Below are positions 8,370 through 16,167 of a DNA stretch of 64,000 nucleotides, piece after piece. The translations under genes and the position numbers were made by a program. This stretch comes from Serpens sp035497915 (GTDB lineage: Bacteria; Pseudomonadota; Gammaproteobacteria; Pseudomonadales; Pseudomonadaceae). Each line of letters starts with the position of its first letter. The first letter of the stretch is position 1. Below the pieces are notes generated by a model that was not told the DNA's origin, made no database searches, and saw only the letters and a program-made list of their open reading frames with translations. The DNA lies in NCBI RefSeq assembly GCF_035497915.1, contig NZ_DATJCS010000012.1, forward strand, positions 1 to 64,000, read 5' to 3'.

Positions 8370-9719
8370 ATGCGCCGTGTCTTCAACGATCTGAAAATCT
8401 TCGTGCTCGCCAACCTGTGGATCGTGCCGGTGGTGGCCGCGCTGGTCTGGGCACTGTTCTCCTTCGTGGCGCCGCCGCCGCCGATGGAAGCGCGCCTGGC
8501 CACCGGCGGCCCGAGCGGCGGCTATCACAGCTTCGGCCTGCGCCTGCAGGCCGAGCTGGCCAAGGAAGGGTTCACGCTGGAGCTGGTGAACAGTCAGGGC
8601 TCGGTGGACAACCTCGCCAAGCTGCGCGCCGGCGAGGTGGAGCTGGCGCTGGTGCAGAGCGGCCAGGAGCTGAGCCTGAACAGCGAACAGCGCGCCGAGC
8701 TGTACGGCCTGGGTGTGCTGTTCCAGGAGCCGGTGTGGCTGTTCGCCCGCCAGGAGGTGACGGTTGCCCGCCTTGGCGAACTGGCGGCGTTGCGCGTGGC
8801 GATCGGCAGCCCGGGCAGTGGCACCCGCTCGGTCACCGATGCCCTGCTCGGCGCCAACGGCATCGCCCTGCAGAACCTGCCGGCGGGCTGGCACGAGTAC
8901 GGCGGCGCCCGCGCCGCCCGCGAGCTGCAGGCCGGCAATATCGACGCGGCCTTCTTCATCGGCCCGGCCGAGAATGGCCTGGTGCAGCGCCTGGCCGGCG
9001 ATCCGAACCTCCAACTGCTCAACCTGGGGCGCAGCGCCGCGTATCAGGCGCGCCTGCCGTACCTGAACCGCGTCGACGTGGGCGAGGGGCTGGTCAGCCT
9101 GGAACGCAATGTGCCCGATCGCCCGCTGGAAACCGTCGGCCCGCTGGCCACGCTGGTGGCCAGCGAAGCGTTCCATCCCTCGCTGACCCCGCTGATCCTG
9201 GCCGCCGCCCGCGAAGTGCTCAAGGACGGCAACCTGCTGGATGCCGCCGGGCGCTTCCCGGCGCCGGCCTCGTCGAACTTCGCCACGCTGGACGAGGCCG
9301 ACTATTTCTACAGCAAGGGCCTGCCGATCCTGCAGCGCTACCTGCCGTTCCGCATCGCCTCGCTGGCCGACCGCTACATCATCCTCGCCATCCCGCTGCT
9401 GGTGCTGCTGATTCCGCTGATCAAGGTGGTCGGTCCGCTGTACCGCTGGCAGATCCGTTCGCGCATCTACCGCTGGTACAAGCACCTGCGCGAGATCGAC
9501 CGTCAGCTGTACCTGGGCAAGCTGCAGGATCCGCAGCAGGAGATCGATCACCTGATCGACCTCGGCCTCGAACTGGCGCGCATCGAGGTGCCGCTGTCCT
9601 ATTCCGGCGAGCTGTACGACCTGCACGTGCACGTGCGCTACATGATCAAGCGCCTGGAGTTCCTGCGCGACCAGCCGAGGAGCGGCAAGCCGCTGGCGCA
9701 GCCGGAGCTGGTTGAGTGA
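8370..9719 (+). CDS. TAXI-family solute-binding protein, membrane-tethered
   Basis: A 449-residue TAXI-type TRAP periplasmic binding protein. An N-terminal membrane helix lies at about 14-35, then the binding domain with the family motifs GGPSGGYHSFG, GSVDNLAKLRAGEVELALVQ and GSPGSGTRSVTDALL. A second hydrophobic helix at about 335-355 is followed by a basic and acidic cytoplasmic tail of about 95 residues. Classical TAXI proteins are free periplasmic subunits of a TRAP transporter, yet no TRAP permease gene is adjacent. The two-helix form is a known variant in Pseudomonas and may act as a sensor or anchor. The ligand is unknown. Confidence 0.85.
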   Translation: MRRVFNDLKIFVLANLWIVPVVAALVWALFSFVAPPPPMEARLATGGPSGGYHSFGLRLQAELAKEGFTLELVNSQGSVDNLAKLRAGEVELALVQSGQELSLNSEQRAELYGLGVLFQEPVWLFARQEVTVARLGELAALRVAIGSPGSGTRSVTDALLGANGIALQNLPAGWHEYGGARAARELQAGNIDAAFFIGPAENGLVQRLAGDPNLQLLNLGRSAAYQARLPYLNRVDVGEGLVSLERNVPDRPLETVGPLATLVASEAFHPSLTPLILAAAREVLKDGNLLDAAGRFPAPASSNFATLDEADYFYSKGLPILQRYLPFRIASLADRYIILAIPLLVLLIPLIKVVGPLYRWQIRSRIYRWYKHLREIDRQLYLGKLQDPQQEIDHLIDLGLELARIEVPLSYSGELYDLHVHVRYMIKRLEFLRDQPRSGKPLAQPELVE

Positions 9720-9759
9720 TTGCGAAGCTGTGACAAACCCTGCGGCTTGCAGCTTTTCT

Positions 9760-9835
9760 GTGGGGCCGGCTTCACGCCGGCCGGCACCGTTGCGGCGTTC
9801 CCGCCCCCGTCGGCCGGGATAAACCCGGCCCCACA
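9760..9835. repeat. REP doublet, family B
   Basis: Inverted pair GTGGGGCCGGCTTCACGCCG / GATAAACCCGGCCCCAC, separated by a GC-rich spacer, between the TAXI gene and yejK. This is the same family as the large array at 13034-13678. Confidence 0.8.
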
Positions 9836-9893
9836 AGTTTTGCCCCCCGATGCTTTACACTAGCGCGCCTGTTTCACCCGCCCCGAGAGTTCC

Positions 9894-10895
9894 ATGCCGA
9901 TTCGTCACTGCATCGTCCATTTCATCGACAAGAAACCCGACGGCTCGCCCGCCGTGCTGCATGCCCGCGACGCCGAGCTGCCGGTCAATCAGGCCATGGA
10001 GAACCTCATGGCCGACCTGAACGACAGCTACAACGCCAAGCAGGGCAAGGCCTGGGGTTTCTTTCATGACGAGTCCGGCGCCTACCCGTTCAGCGGCTGG
10101 CTGAAGGGCTATCTGGACAACGAGCGGGACTTCGCCGCCTTCAGTCGTCAGGCCGTCGAGCATCTGCAAAAGCTGATGGAGGAATCCAACCTGTCCACAG
10201 GCGGGCACGTGCTGCTGTCCCACTACCAGCAGGGCATGACCGACTACCTGGCCATCGCCCTGCTGCACCACAGCGAAGGCGTGACGGTCACCGAGGCGCT
10301 GGAAGTGGCGCCGGCCAAGCACCTGGATCTCGGCCAGCTGCACCTGGCGGCGCGCATCAATCTCTCGGAATGGCAGAACAACCGTCAGTCCAAGCAGTAC
10401 ATCTCGTTCATCAAGGGCAAGAACGGCAAGAAGGTCTCCGACTACTTCCGCGACTTCATCGGCTGCCAGGAAGGCGTCGATGCGCCGAGCGAAACCCGCA
10501 CGCTGCTCAAGGCGTTCAGCGATTTCGTCGAGCAGGAGGACCTGGCCGAGGAGCAGGCCCGCGAGAAGACCCAGACCCTGGTGGACTACGCCAGCACCCA
10601 GGCGCGCCTGGGCGAGCCGATCACCGTGGAAGAACTCTCCGGCCTGCTCGACGAGGACAAGCCGCGCGCCTTCTACGACCACATCCGCAACAGCGACTAC
10701 GGCCTGGCCCCGGAGATTCCGCCTGACAAGCGCACTCTCAACCAGTTCCGCCGCTTCACCGGCCGCGCCGAGGGCCTGTCGATCAGCTTCGAGGCCCACC
10801 TGCTGGGCTCGCGGGTGGAATACGACGAGACCACCGACACCCTGACCATCCGCCAGGTGCCCACCCAGCTGAAGGATCAGCTCAAGCGCCGCTGA
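9894..10895 (+). CDS. yejK: Nucleoid-associated protein YejK/NdpA
   Basis: Cytosolic nucleoid-associated protein of 333 residues, close to the usual 335. It matches the NdpA/YejK family along its length, from the N-terminal IRHCIVHFIDKKPDGSP through NLSEWQNNRQSKQYISFIKG to the C-terminal SISFEAHLLGSRVEY. Family members bind the chromosome and have been linked to topology control through topoisomerase IV. The gene is monocistronic, with REP sequence upstream and a strong terminator 20 bp after the stop codon. Confidence 0.92.
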   Translation: MPIRHCIVHFIDKKPDGSPAVLHARDAELPVNQAMENLMADLNDSYNAKQGKAWGFFHDESGAYPFSGWLKGYLDNERDFAAFSRQAVEHLQKLMEESNLSTGGHVLLSHYQQGMTDYLAIALLHHSEGVTVTEALEVAPAKHLDLGQLHLAARINLSEWQNNRQSKQYISFIKGKNGKKVSDYFRDFIGCQEGVDAPSETRTLLKAFSDFVEQEDLAEEQAREKTQTLVDYASTQARLGEPITVEELSGLLDEDKPRAFYDHIRNSDYGLAPEIPPDKRTLNQFRRFTGRAEGLSISFEAHLLGSRVEYDETTDTLTIRQVPTQLKDQLKRR

Positions 10896-10915
10896 GTCCG
10901 CGCCCGCCTGTTCAT

Positions 10916-10948
10916 GCGCCCCGGGCTCGTCCGGGGCGCTTTCGTTTT
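10916..10948 (+). terminator. Rho-independent terminator after yejK
   Basis: A perfect 9-bp stem GCGCCCCGG / CCGGGGCGC with a 6-nt loop is followed by TTTCGTTTT. Confidence 0.85.
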
Positions 10949-10989
10949 CCTTCGGGGCGCGCCGCGCCTCGATTCATGCCGTGTAGCCC

Positions 10990-11493
10990 ATGACCACCGT
11001 GACTCTCGAACTGCTTCCCACCCAGGCGGACCAGACCCATCTGATTCGCAACCTCTACCAGTTCTACGCCTACGAAACCTCCGACTGGGAGCAGGAGGAC
11101 GTGGACGCCGATGGCTGCTTCTACATCCACGAGGAGTACCTGGCCCGCTACTGGCAGGAGCCGGACTGGAGCGCGCAGCTGGTGGTGGTCGAAGGCTGCA
11201 TTGCCGGCTTCGTGCTGATCGAGCGCAGCGAGGTGCCCGGCATCGACGCGCTGGAGTTCGCCGACCTGTTCATCCTCAAGAAATACCGCCGCCAGGGCAT
11301 CGGCCGGGCCGTGGCCCTGCATGCGCTGAGCGATACCCGCCACTCCTGGCTGGTGCGCTTCCACCAGCAGGACGACGTGGCGCAGGCGTTCTGGCAATCG
11401 GTGGTCGAAGAGCTACCGCGACCGTCCCGCGAGATCGAGCTGCCCGACGACCCGACGCTGGTGAATTTCCTGGTGACCTCGGCGCTGCATTGA
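10990..11493 (+). CDS. GNAT-family N-acetyltransferase
   Basis: Cytosolic protein of 167 residues with the GNAT fold. The acetyl-CoA pyrophosphate-binding motif A is visible as LFILKKYRRQGIGRAVA (about residues 94-110), after strands that read as SAQLVVVEGCIAGFVLIE. The substrate is not predictable. It has its own short upstream region after the yejK terminator and is followed by a REP cluster, so it is probably a single-gene unit. Confidence 0.8.
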   Translation: MTTVTLELLPTQADQTHLIRNLYQFYAYETSDWEQEDVDADGCFYIHEEYLARYWQEPDWSAQLVVVEGCIAGFVLIERSEVPGIDALEFADLFILKKYRRQGIGRAVALHALSDTRHSWLVRFHQQDDVAQAFWQSVVEELPRPSREIELPDDPTLVNFLVTSALH

Positions 11494-11515
11494 GGCTGGG
11501 AGCACAGCCGCTTTC

Positions 11516-11683
11516 TGTAGGAGCGACTTCAGTCGCGAGCCTTTGGCTGTGGCCTGGGGCAAAGCATCGCGGCTGAAGCCGCTCCCACGAAAGGCGGCAC
11601 CCGCGCGGGCCTGTAGGAGCGACTTCAGTCGCGAGCTTCTGGCTACGGCCTGTCCAAAGCATCGCGGCTGAAGCCGCTCCCAC
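11516..11683. repeat. REP cluster, family A (two doublets)
   Basis: Four family-A palindromes in alternating orientation: forward copies (GGAGCGACTTCAGTCGCGAG) start near 11520 and 11615, and inverted copies (CATCGCGGCTGAAGCCGCTC) near 11565 and 11660. It fills the convergent gap between the acetyltransferase and the GST. Confidence 0.85.
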
Positions 11684-11714
11684 GAAAAGCGGCTCCGTGC
11701 GGACCTCTGGCCGT

Positions 11715-12653
11715 TTACAGCGCCTCGATCTGGAACCCCAGGCGCGGGAAGTGCACATGCACCAGGCCCGCCCGCTCATCCTCGCGGCGCAGGATCAGTT
11801 CCTCCCGGCCGGCGTACAGCAGTTCGCCCTCGACCGGATCGACGCCGTAATCCACCGCGCGGATGGTCACCCGCTGGCCGGGCTGGAAGCCGTTGGGATC
11901 GGTAAATGCCTCGGCGGGCAGCGGTGCCGGTTCGGCCTGACGGGCGATCTCCAGGGCTTGCTCCGCCTCCATGCGCTGCGCGGAGCCGTGGCCGAAGTCG
12001 AGCACCCGAGCCAGCCAGGCGCTGATTTGCGGTGAAGATTCGACCAGCGATGCGGTGGCCGGCCCGTTCTTGAGGAACCACAGCGGATGGGCCATGGCGA
12101 AATCGGCCACCGAGGGTGCGCCGAACAGGAAGTCGTCGGACTCGCGGGCCAGTTGCTGCTCCAGGCGCGCCATCAGCACCGTCCAGGTGCTGCGGGCCTG
12201 CTCGGCCGAGAGTCGCGGTGCCGAGCCTCCCTTGAACAGCGCGGCGCGATCGGCCAGGAAGGCCTGTACCGCCGCCGGGGGGAACTGGGCCATGCGCGCC
12301 GCCAGGGCGTCCGGCTGGAAGCTCAGGGTGATGGCGGTCTGGAACACCAGCGAATCGGCCCACTGGGCGAAGGCGGCGACCACGCATTCCTGGCCCTCTG
12401 GAAACAGCGTGGGCGTGGCCTTCTCGGCCTCCAGGCGGCGGGCGATCAGCGCGGTGTCGCAATAGATGTCCGCGCCGACCTGTAGCACCGGGGTCTTGCG
12501 ATAACCGCCGGTCAGTGCGGTGAGGTCAGGTTTGGGCATGATGCGCGGGATGTACACCGAACCCCAGGACAACTGCTTGAAACCGAGCATCAGCCGGGCC
12601 TTCTCGGCAAAGGGCGACTCGGGGTAGTGGTGCAGGATCAGGGTGTTGTGCAT
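11715..12653 (-). CDS. Glutathione S-transferase family protein with extra C-terminal domain
   Basis: Protein of 312 residues. The first ~80 residues are a thioredoxin-like GST N-domain (NTLILHHYPESPFAEKARLML, then KTPVLQVGADIYCDTALIARRLE with the cis-Pro/TALI glutathione-binding region). Residues ~85-215 look like the helical GST C-domain. About 80 further residues (from QPGQRVTIRAVDYGVDPVEG) are beta-rich and not part of a standard GST. Canonical GSTs are about 200-220 residues, so this is a longer variant. The reaction and substrate are unknown; detoxification or redox maintenance is likely. A GIY-YIG gene lies 33 bp upstream on the same strand. Confidence 0.8.
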   Translation of the reverse strand: MHNTLILHHYPESPFAEKARLMLGFKQLSWGSVYIPRIMPKPDLTALTGGYRKTPVLQVGADIYCDTALIARRLEAEKATPTLFPEGQECVVAAFAQWADSLVFQTAITLSFQPDALAARMAQFPPAAVQAFLADRAALFKGGSAPRLSAEQARSTWTVLMARLEQQLARESDDFLFGAPSVADFAMAHPLWFLKNGPATASLVESSPQISAWLARVLDFGHGSAQRMEAEQALEIARQAEPAPLPAEAFTDPNGFQPGQRVTIRAVDYGVDPVEGELLYAGREELILRREDERAGLVHVHFPRLGFQIEAL

Positions 12654-12686
12654 GGTCAGGCTCCGCTGGAAAGGTGCGGGGCGAAA

Positions 12687-12980
12687 CTAGCAGTCCGTGA
12701 CGGTTGCCGACATTGCCGAACTGCCAGCCGCCAACACCTCCTTGGCCGGTTTGCGCAGCGCCTTGATGGCCCGCTCGCGCTTCAGGGCCGCGCTCTTGTC
12801 CGCGCAGGCTTCCACGAACACCAGCGCCTGCGCCGGGCTGGAGTGGAAGAAGCGCGCGCCCTTGCCGCTCCGGTGCTGGGCGAAACGGCGCTGCGGATCG
12901 TCGCTGATGCCGCAATAGAGCGCGCCGTTGGCGGCACGTACCAGATAGACGAACCAGGGCTTGGCGGGGGCGTCGGTCAT
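12687..12980 (-). CDS. GIY-YIG nuclease domain protein (UPF0213/YhbQ-like)
   Basis: Small single-domain protein of 97 residues. The GIY-YIG core reads as WFVYLVRAANGALYCGISDD followed by the conserved Arg (PQRRFAQH); the late catalytic Glu is probably in KRERAIKAL. Family members such as YhbQ are small nucleases of uncertain cellular role. The gene lies next to the large REP array and upstream of the GST on the same strand. Catalysis is inferred from the motif only. Confidence 0.82.
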   Translation of the reverse strand: MTDAPAKPWFVYLVRAANGALYCGISDDPQRRFAQHRSGKGARFFHSSPAQALVFVEACADKSAALKRERAIKALRKPAKEVLAAGSSAMSATVTDC

Positions 12981-13033
12981 GGAGGGTGGAGGGATGCAAT
13001 AAGGAGGCGCAGTCTAGCAGGCCGGAAATCTGG

Positions 13034-13678
13034 GTGGGGCCGGGCCCGCCCGGCCGATGGGGGCGGGAACGCCGCGGATGTGCCGGTCGAAGTACCGCTG
13101 GCCGGCGTAAAGCCGGCCCCACAGGGTCACGGCGCCGATTCTTTTTGTGGGGCCGGGTTTACCCCGGCCAACGAGGGCGGGAACGCCACGGTTGTGCCGG
13201 TCGAAACACCGCTGGCCGGCGTAAAGCCGGCCCCACAGGACCATGGCGCCGATTCTTTTTGTGGGGCCGGGTTTACCCCGGCCGATGGGGGCGGGAGCGC
13301 CACGGATGTGCCGGTCGAAGTACCGCTGGCCGGCGTAAAGCCGGCCCCACAGGGGCACGGCGCCGATCCTTTTTGTGGGGCCGGGTTTACCCCGGCCGAC
13401 GAGGGCGGGAACGCCACGGCTGTGGCGGTCGAAACACCGCTGGCCGGCGTAACGCCGGCCCCACAGGGTCGCGGCACCGATCCTTTTTGTGGGGCCGGGT
13501 TTACCCCGGCCGACGAGGGCGGGAACGCCACGGCTGTGCCGGTCGAAACACCGCTGGCCGGCGTAAAGCCGGCCCCACAGGACCACGGCGCCGATCCTTT
13601 TTTGTGGGGCCGGGTTTACCCCGGCCGACCGAGGCGGGCGCGCCACGGATTGCCGGTCGAAGCGCCGCCGCTCCCGGC
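13034..13678. repeat. Tandem REP array, six copies of a ~114-bp unit
   Basis: Units start with GTGGGGCCGGG at 13034, 13147, 13261, 13375, 13489 and 13604, so periods are 113, 114, 114, 114 and 115 bp. Each full unit holds a forward palindrome (GTGGGGCCGGGTTTACCCCG), a spacer containing GGTCGAA, and an inverted palindrome (GGCCGGCGTAAAGCCGGCCC), then ends in a T-tract before the next unit. The last unit breaks off after its spacer. Copies differ by a few substitutions. This matches a BIME-type REP mosaic and is not a CRISPR, since the spacers are themselves repeated. It fills the gap between the GIY-YIG gene and the next coding region. Confidence 0.9.
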
Positions 13679-13718
13679 TTCGGATATGCTCGCCGGGCCA
13701 TTTGTTGTTGGAGGTGCC

Positions 13719-15092
13719 GTGTTCTCGTTGAAGCGCCAGGGCGATTTTCGCCTGCAACTGACCCGCACGCTGACCCGGCCGGGGCGTCACTCGGTCGAGC
13801 TGTACCTGTTCACGCCCCATGAAAGCAACCTCTCCGCCCGTACCCTGTCGGAGGATCAGTTCTTCCACACCGCGCTGGTCCACCGGTACCGCCTGCTTGG
13901 CCTGCCGGCCCAGGATCGCGCCAGCAAGCACGACACCTCCTACTCGCTGCTCTCGCCGCACTACGAGATCATGTACGGCGCCGGCTTCTTCCAGTACCAG
14001 GCCTCCCTGGACCGGCTGCGCCAGCAGCTGCAGGGCCGGGCGGTGGGCGAGCCGCTGGCCCGCGCCCTGCGCCTCAGTCAGAACTTCGCCCAGCGCCTGC
14101 GCAAGGCGGAACCGAAGCAGAGCAAGCAGTTGCGCTACTTCCGCCAGCTCGACATCTATTACTCCTGGCTGGCCGAACAGTTCGTGCTGGAGAGCATGAC
14201 CCTGGAGGGCTTCGATGAACTCGACGAGGAACTGCGGCAGTCCCTCCAGGACTTCCTGCGCCAGGAACACCGCTATCGCCGCGAGCGCGATTACCTGAGC
14301 GACTTCCAGGGCACGCCGACCCGCGTGTGGAACCGCATGGGCCTGTACCTGCGCCTGCTGGAGTACCCGGTGGTGCTGCGCCAGAAGATCACCGAACTGG
14401 GTGCCGGCACGCGCAAGCTGGTGAAGGCGACCTCCACCGTGCTGATCATGTCGGTGTTCACCTATTTCCTGTTCAACGTGCGCGACGCCAGTCAGCAGCT
14501 GTCGCTGGCCCTGTTGCTGGGCATCGCGCTGATCTATGCGCTGCGCGACCTGTTGCGCGACGACCTGATCGACACCGTCACGCGCTGGCTGCGCCAGGGC
14601 AAGCCGCGCTGGAAGATCCGTCAGCAGATGCCCTACACCCAGAAGGTGCTGGCCCAGCAGCTGGCCTGGCTCGATTACCGCAAGCTCGCCGAGCTGAGCC
14701 CGCCGGTGCGTGAGCATTCCGGCAAATGGGCCAGCAACGAGGAACGGCAGATCGTCTGCTACCGCTCACGGCTGCATCTGGACAAGGCGGCGCTGACTCA
14801 GGACGAAATCCAGGAGCGCCTGACCCTGGATTGCGAGCCGCTGTGCGCGATGATCCAGGCCAGCCACCAGCAGCTGTTCGAATGGAAGGAAGAGGAGGGC
14901 GTGCAGGCGCACCCCATCGAGAAGCAGCATGACTACAACCTGCTGCTGGTCCACCGCGAGCCGGGGCAGGCCGGCAGCGTCGCGCAGCGCTGGACTCTGC
15001 GCCTGGGCGCCGGCGGCATCGTGCGCTGCGAGAGCAAGCCGCTGAGCTGGCCCGAGCCGCCGACCCGTCGGCGGTGGTGGCGGCGGGCCTGA
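13719..15092 (+). CDS. Conserved-looking membrane protein of unknown function
   Basis: About 457 residues from the GTG at 13719, which has GGAGG four bases upstream; an ATG at 13686 is an alternative. I do not recognise the family. The N-terminal third contains a beta-like stretch (RQGDFRLQLTRTLTRPGRHS) then long charged helices. Two adjacent membrane helices lie at about 236-253 and 260-276, connected by a short acidic loop, and a soluble C-terminal half follows (KWASNEERQIVCYRSRLHLD). Both termini are therefore probably cytoplasmic. The reading frame stays open upstream through the REP array only because the repeat unit is a multiple of three. There is no operon partner; the next gene is convergent. 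Confidence 0.75.
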   Translation: MFSLKRQGDFRLQLTRTLTRPGRHSVELYLFTPHESNLSARTLSEDQFFHTALVHRYRLLGLPAQDRASKHDTSYSLLSPHYEIMYGAGFFQYQASLDRLRQQLQGRAVGEPLARALRLSQNFAQRLRKAEPKQSKQLRYFRQLDIYYSWLAEQFVLESMTLEGFDELDEELRQSLQDFLRQEHRYRRERDYLSDFQGTPTRVWNRMGLYLRLLEYPVVLRQKITELGAGTRKLVKATSTVLIMSVFTYFLFNVRDASQQLSLALLLGIALIYALRDLLRDDLIDTVTRWLRQGKPRWKIRQQMPYTQKVLAQQLAWLDYRKLAELSPPVREHSGKWASNEERQIVCYRSRLHLDKAALTQDEIQERLTLDCEPLCAMIQASHQQLFEWKEEEGVQAHPIEKQHDYNLLLVHREPGQAGSVAQRWTLRLGAGGIVRCESKPLSWPEPPTRRRWWRRA

Positions 15093-15114
15093 GTCGCCCC
15101 GGCAGTCGTCGTTC

Positions 15115-15984
15115 TCAGGCCTTCAGCGCCAGGATGCGCCGCGCGCCGTTGAGCACCAGCAGCGCCACCGCCGTGCCGATCAGCAGGTCCGGCCAGGCGG
15201 AGCCGGTCCAGGCCACCAGGGCGCCGGCGAGGATCACGCCGAGGTTGGCCAGCACGTCGTTGGCGGAGAAGATCCAGCTGGCGCGCATGTGCACGCCGCC
15301 GTCGCGCTGGCCGTGGATCAACAGCAGGCAGGCGACGTTCGCCGCCAGCGCCAGCAGGCCGATGCCCATCATCGACAGTGACTGCGGCTCGCTGCCGAGC
15401 AGGAAGCGCCGCGCCACTTCCGCCAGCGCGGTCAGCGCCAGCAGCACCTGCATGACACCGGCCAGCCGCGCGGCGCCGAGCTGCAGGTGCGCCGCGCGCC
15501 CGACCGCGTACAGCGCCACGCCGTACACGGCGGCGTCGGCGAACATGTCCAGCGAGTCGGCCAGCAGTCCGGTGGACTGGGCCAGCCAGCCACTGGTCAG
15601 CTCGACGACGAACATCAGCGCATTGATGCCCAGCAACCAGCGCAACACCCAGGCCTGGCGGTCGGCATCCGGTGCCGCGGGCGCCGCTTCGCTGGCTGCC
15701 GTGGTGCCGTCCAGGCGCGCGCCCAGGCCAAGCGATTCCAGCGTGCGGGCCACCGGCGCGATATCGGCGTCGTGCCACACCCGCAGCCGACGCTTGCCCA
15801 GATCGAAGTGCAGGCCGCGCACCTCGGCCAGCGGTTCCAGGGCCATGCGGATCAGGCGCTCCTCGGCCGCGCAATCCATTTTCGCCACACTGAACTCGCT
15901 GACTAGCTCGGCCCGCACCTCGGCCGGTGGCGGGCTGGGCGTTTCCTCTGCGGTGCAACTACAGGTCTTGCAGCAATCGCTCAT
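15115..15984 (-). CDS. CDF-like cation transporter with N-terminal metal-binding region
   Basis: Inner-membrane protein of 289 residues. It begins with a cysteine-rich cap (C4, C5, C8, C10), followed by an HMA-like domain (about 28-95) in which the usual CxxC has become KMDC. Six hydrophobic segments from about 113 onward resemble cation diffusion facilitators. The metal-site helix 2 reads LLADSLDMFADA, so the typical H-xxx-D is D146-xxx-D150; helix 5 reads SANDVLANLG (D243-xxx-N247). These replacements suggest a metal preference different from zinc-type CDF proteins. No regulator or arsenic/mercury genes are adjacent. Heavy-metal export is the likely role. Confidence 0.8.
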   Translation of the reverse strand: MSDCCKTCSCTAEETPSPPPAEVRAELVSEFSVAKMDCAAEERLIRMALEPLAEVRGLHFDLGKRRLRVWHDADIAPVARTLESLGLGARLDGTTAASEAAPAAPDADRQAWVLRWLLGINALMFVVELTSGWLAQSTGLLADSLDMFADAAVYGVALYAVGRAAHLQLGAARLAGVMQVLLALTALAEVARRFLLGSEPQSLSMMGIGLLALAANVACLLLIHGQRDGGVHMRASWIFSANDVLANLGVILAGALVAWTGSAWPDLLIGTAVALLVLNGARRILALKA

Positions 15985-16102
15985 GGGAAGGGCTCGCGTG
16001 GGTGACAGGTCGCGCAGTGTAACCTGACGGCGAAGATCTCAGCCTCGCCGGCACGCCTGCCACGCACCGATGGCGGGTGCCTGCCGCGATTTCTTCATGG
16101 CG

Positions 16103-16136
16103 CTGACACGCAATCATCACAGTGCCTTTCTACAGT
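16103..16136 (+). promoter_or_regulatory. Candidate Pho box and -10 of phoX
   Basis: CTGACAC-GCAA-TCATCAC (16103-16120) matches the 18-bp Pho box consensus at 11 positions. A -10-like TACAGT follows at 16131-16136, with the 10-bp gap expected when PhoB replaces the -35 contact. The second half-site is weak, so this is a candidate supported mainly by position and gene function. Confidence 0.4.
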
Positions 16137-16167
16137 CTTGGCTTCCCTTCAGAAGGACCTGCCCCCC

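Noticed and set aside
5751..9836. A 1361-residue minus-strand frame
   Set aside because: Only the last 407 residues are real (SbcD). The rest is antisense to yjeH and the TAXI gene and is open because of G/C-biased third codon positions.
13034..13678. Possible CRISPR array
   Set aside because: Both the palindromes and the intervening segments repeat, with a ~114-bp period and no variable spacers; it is a REP array.
12627..15092. An 821-residue plus-strand frame joining the REP array to the membrane-protein gene
   Set aside because: The upstream half is antisense to the GIY-YIG gene and then translates the REP array, whose period is a multiple of three. The gene has its own GTG start with GGAGG at 13719.
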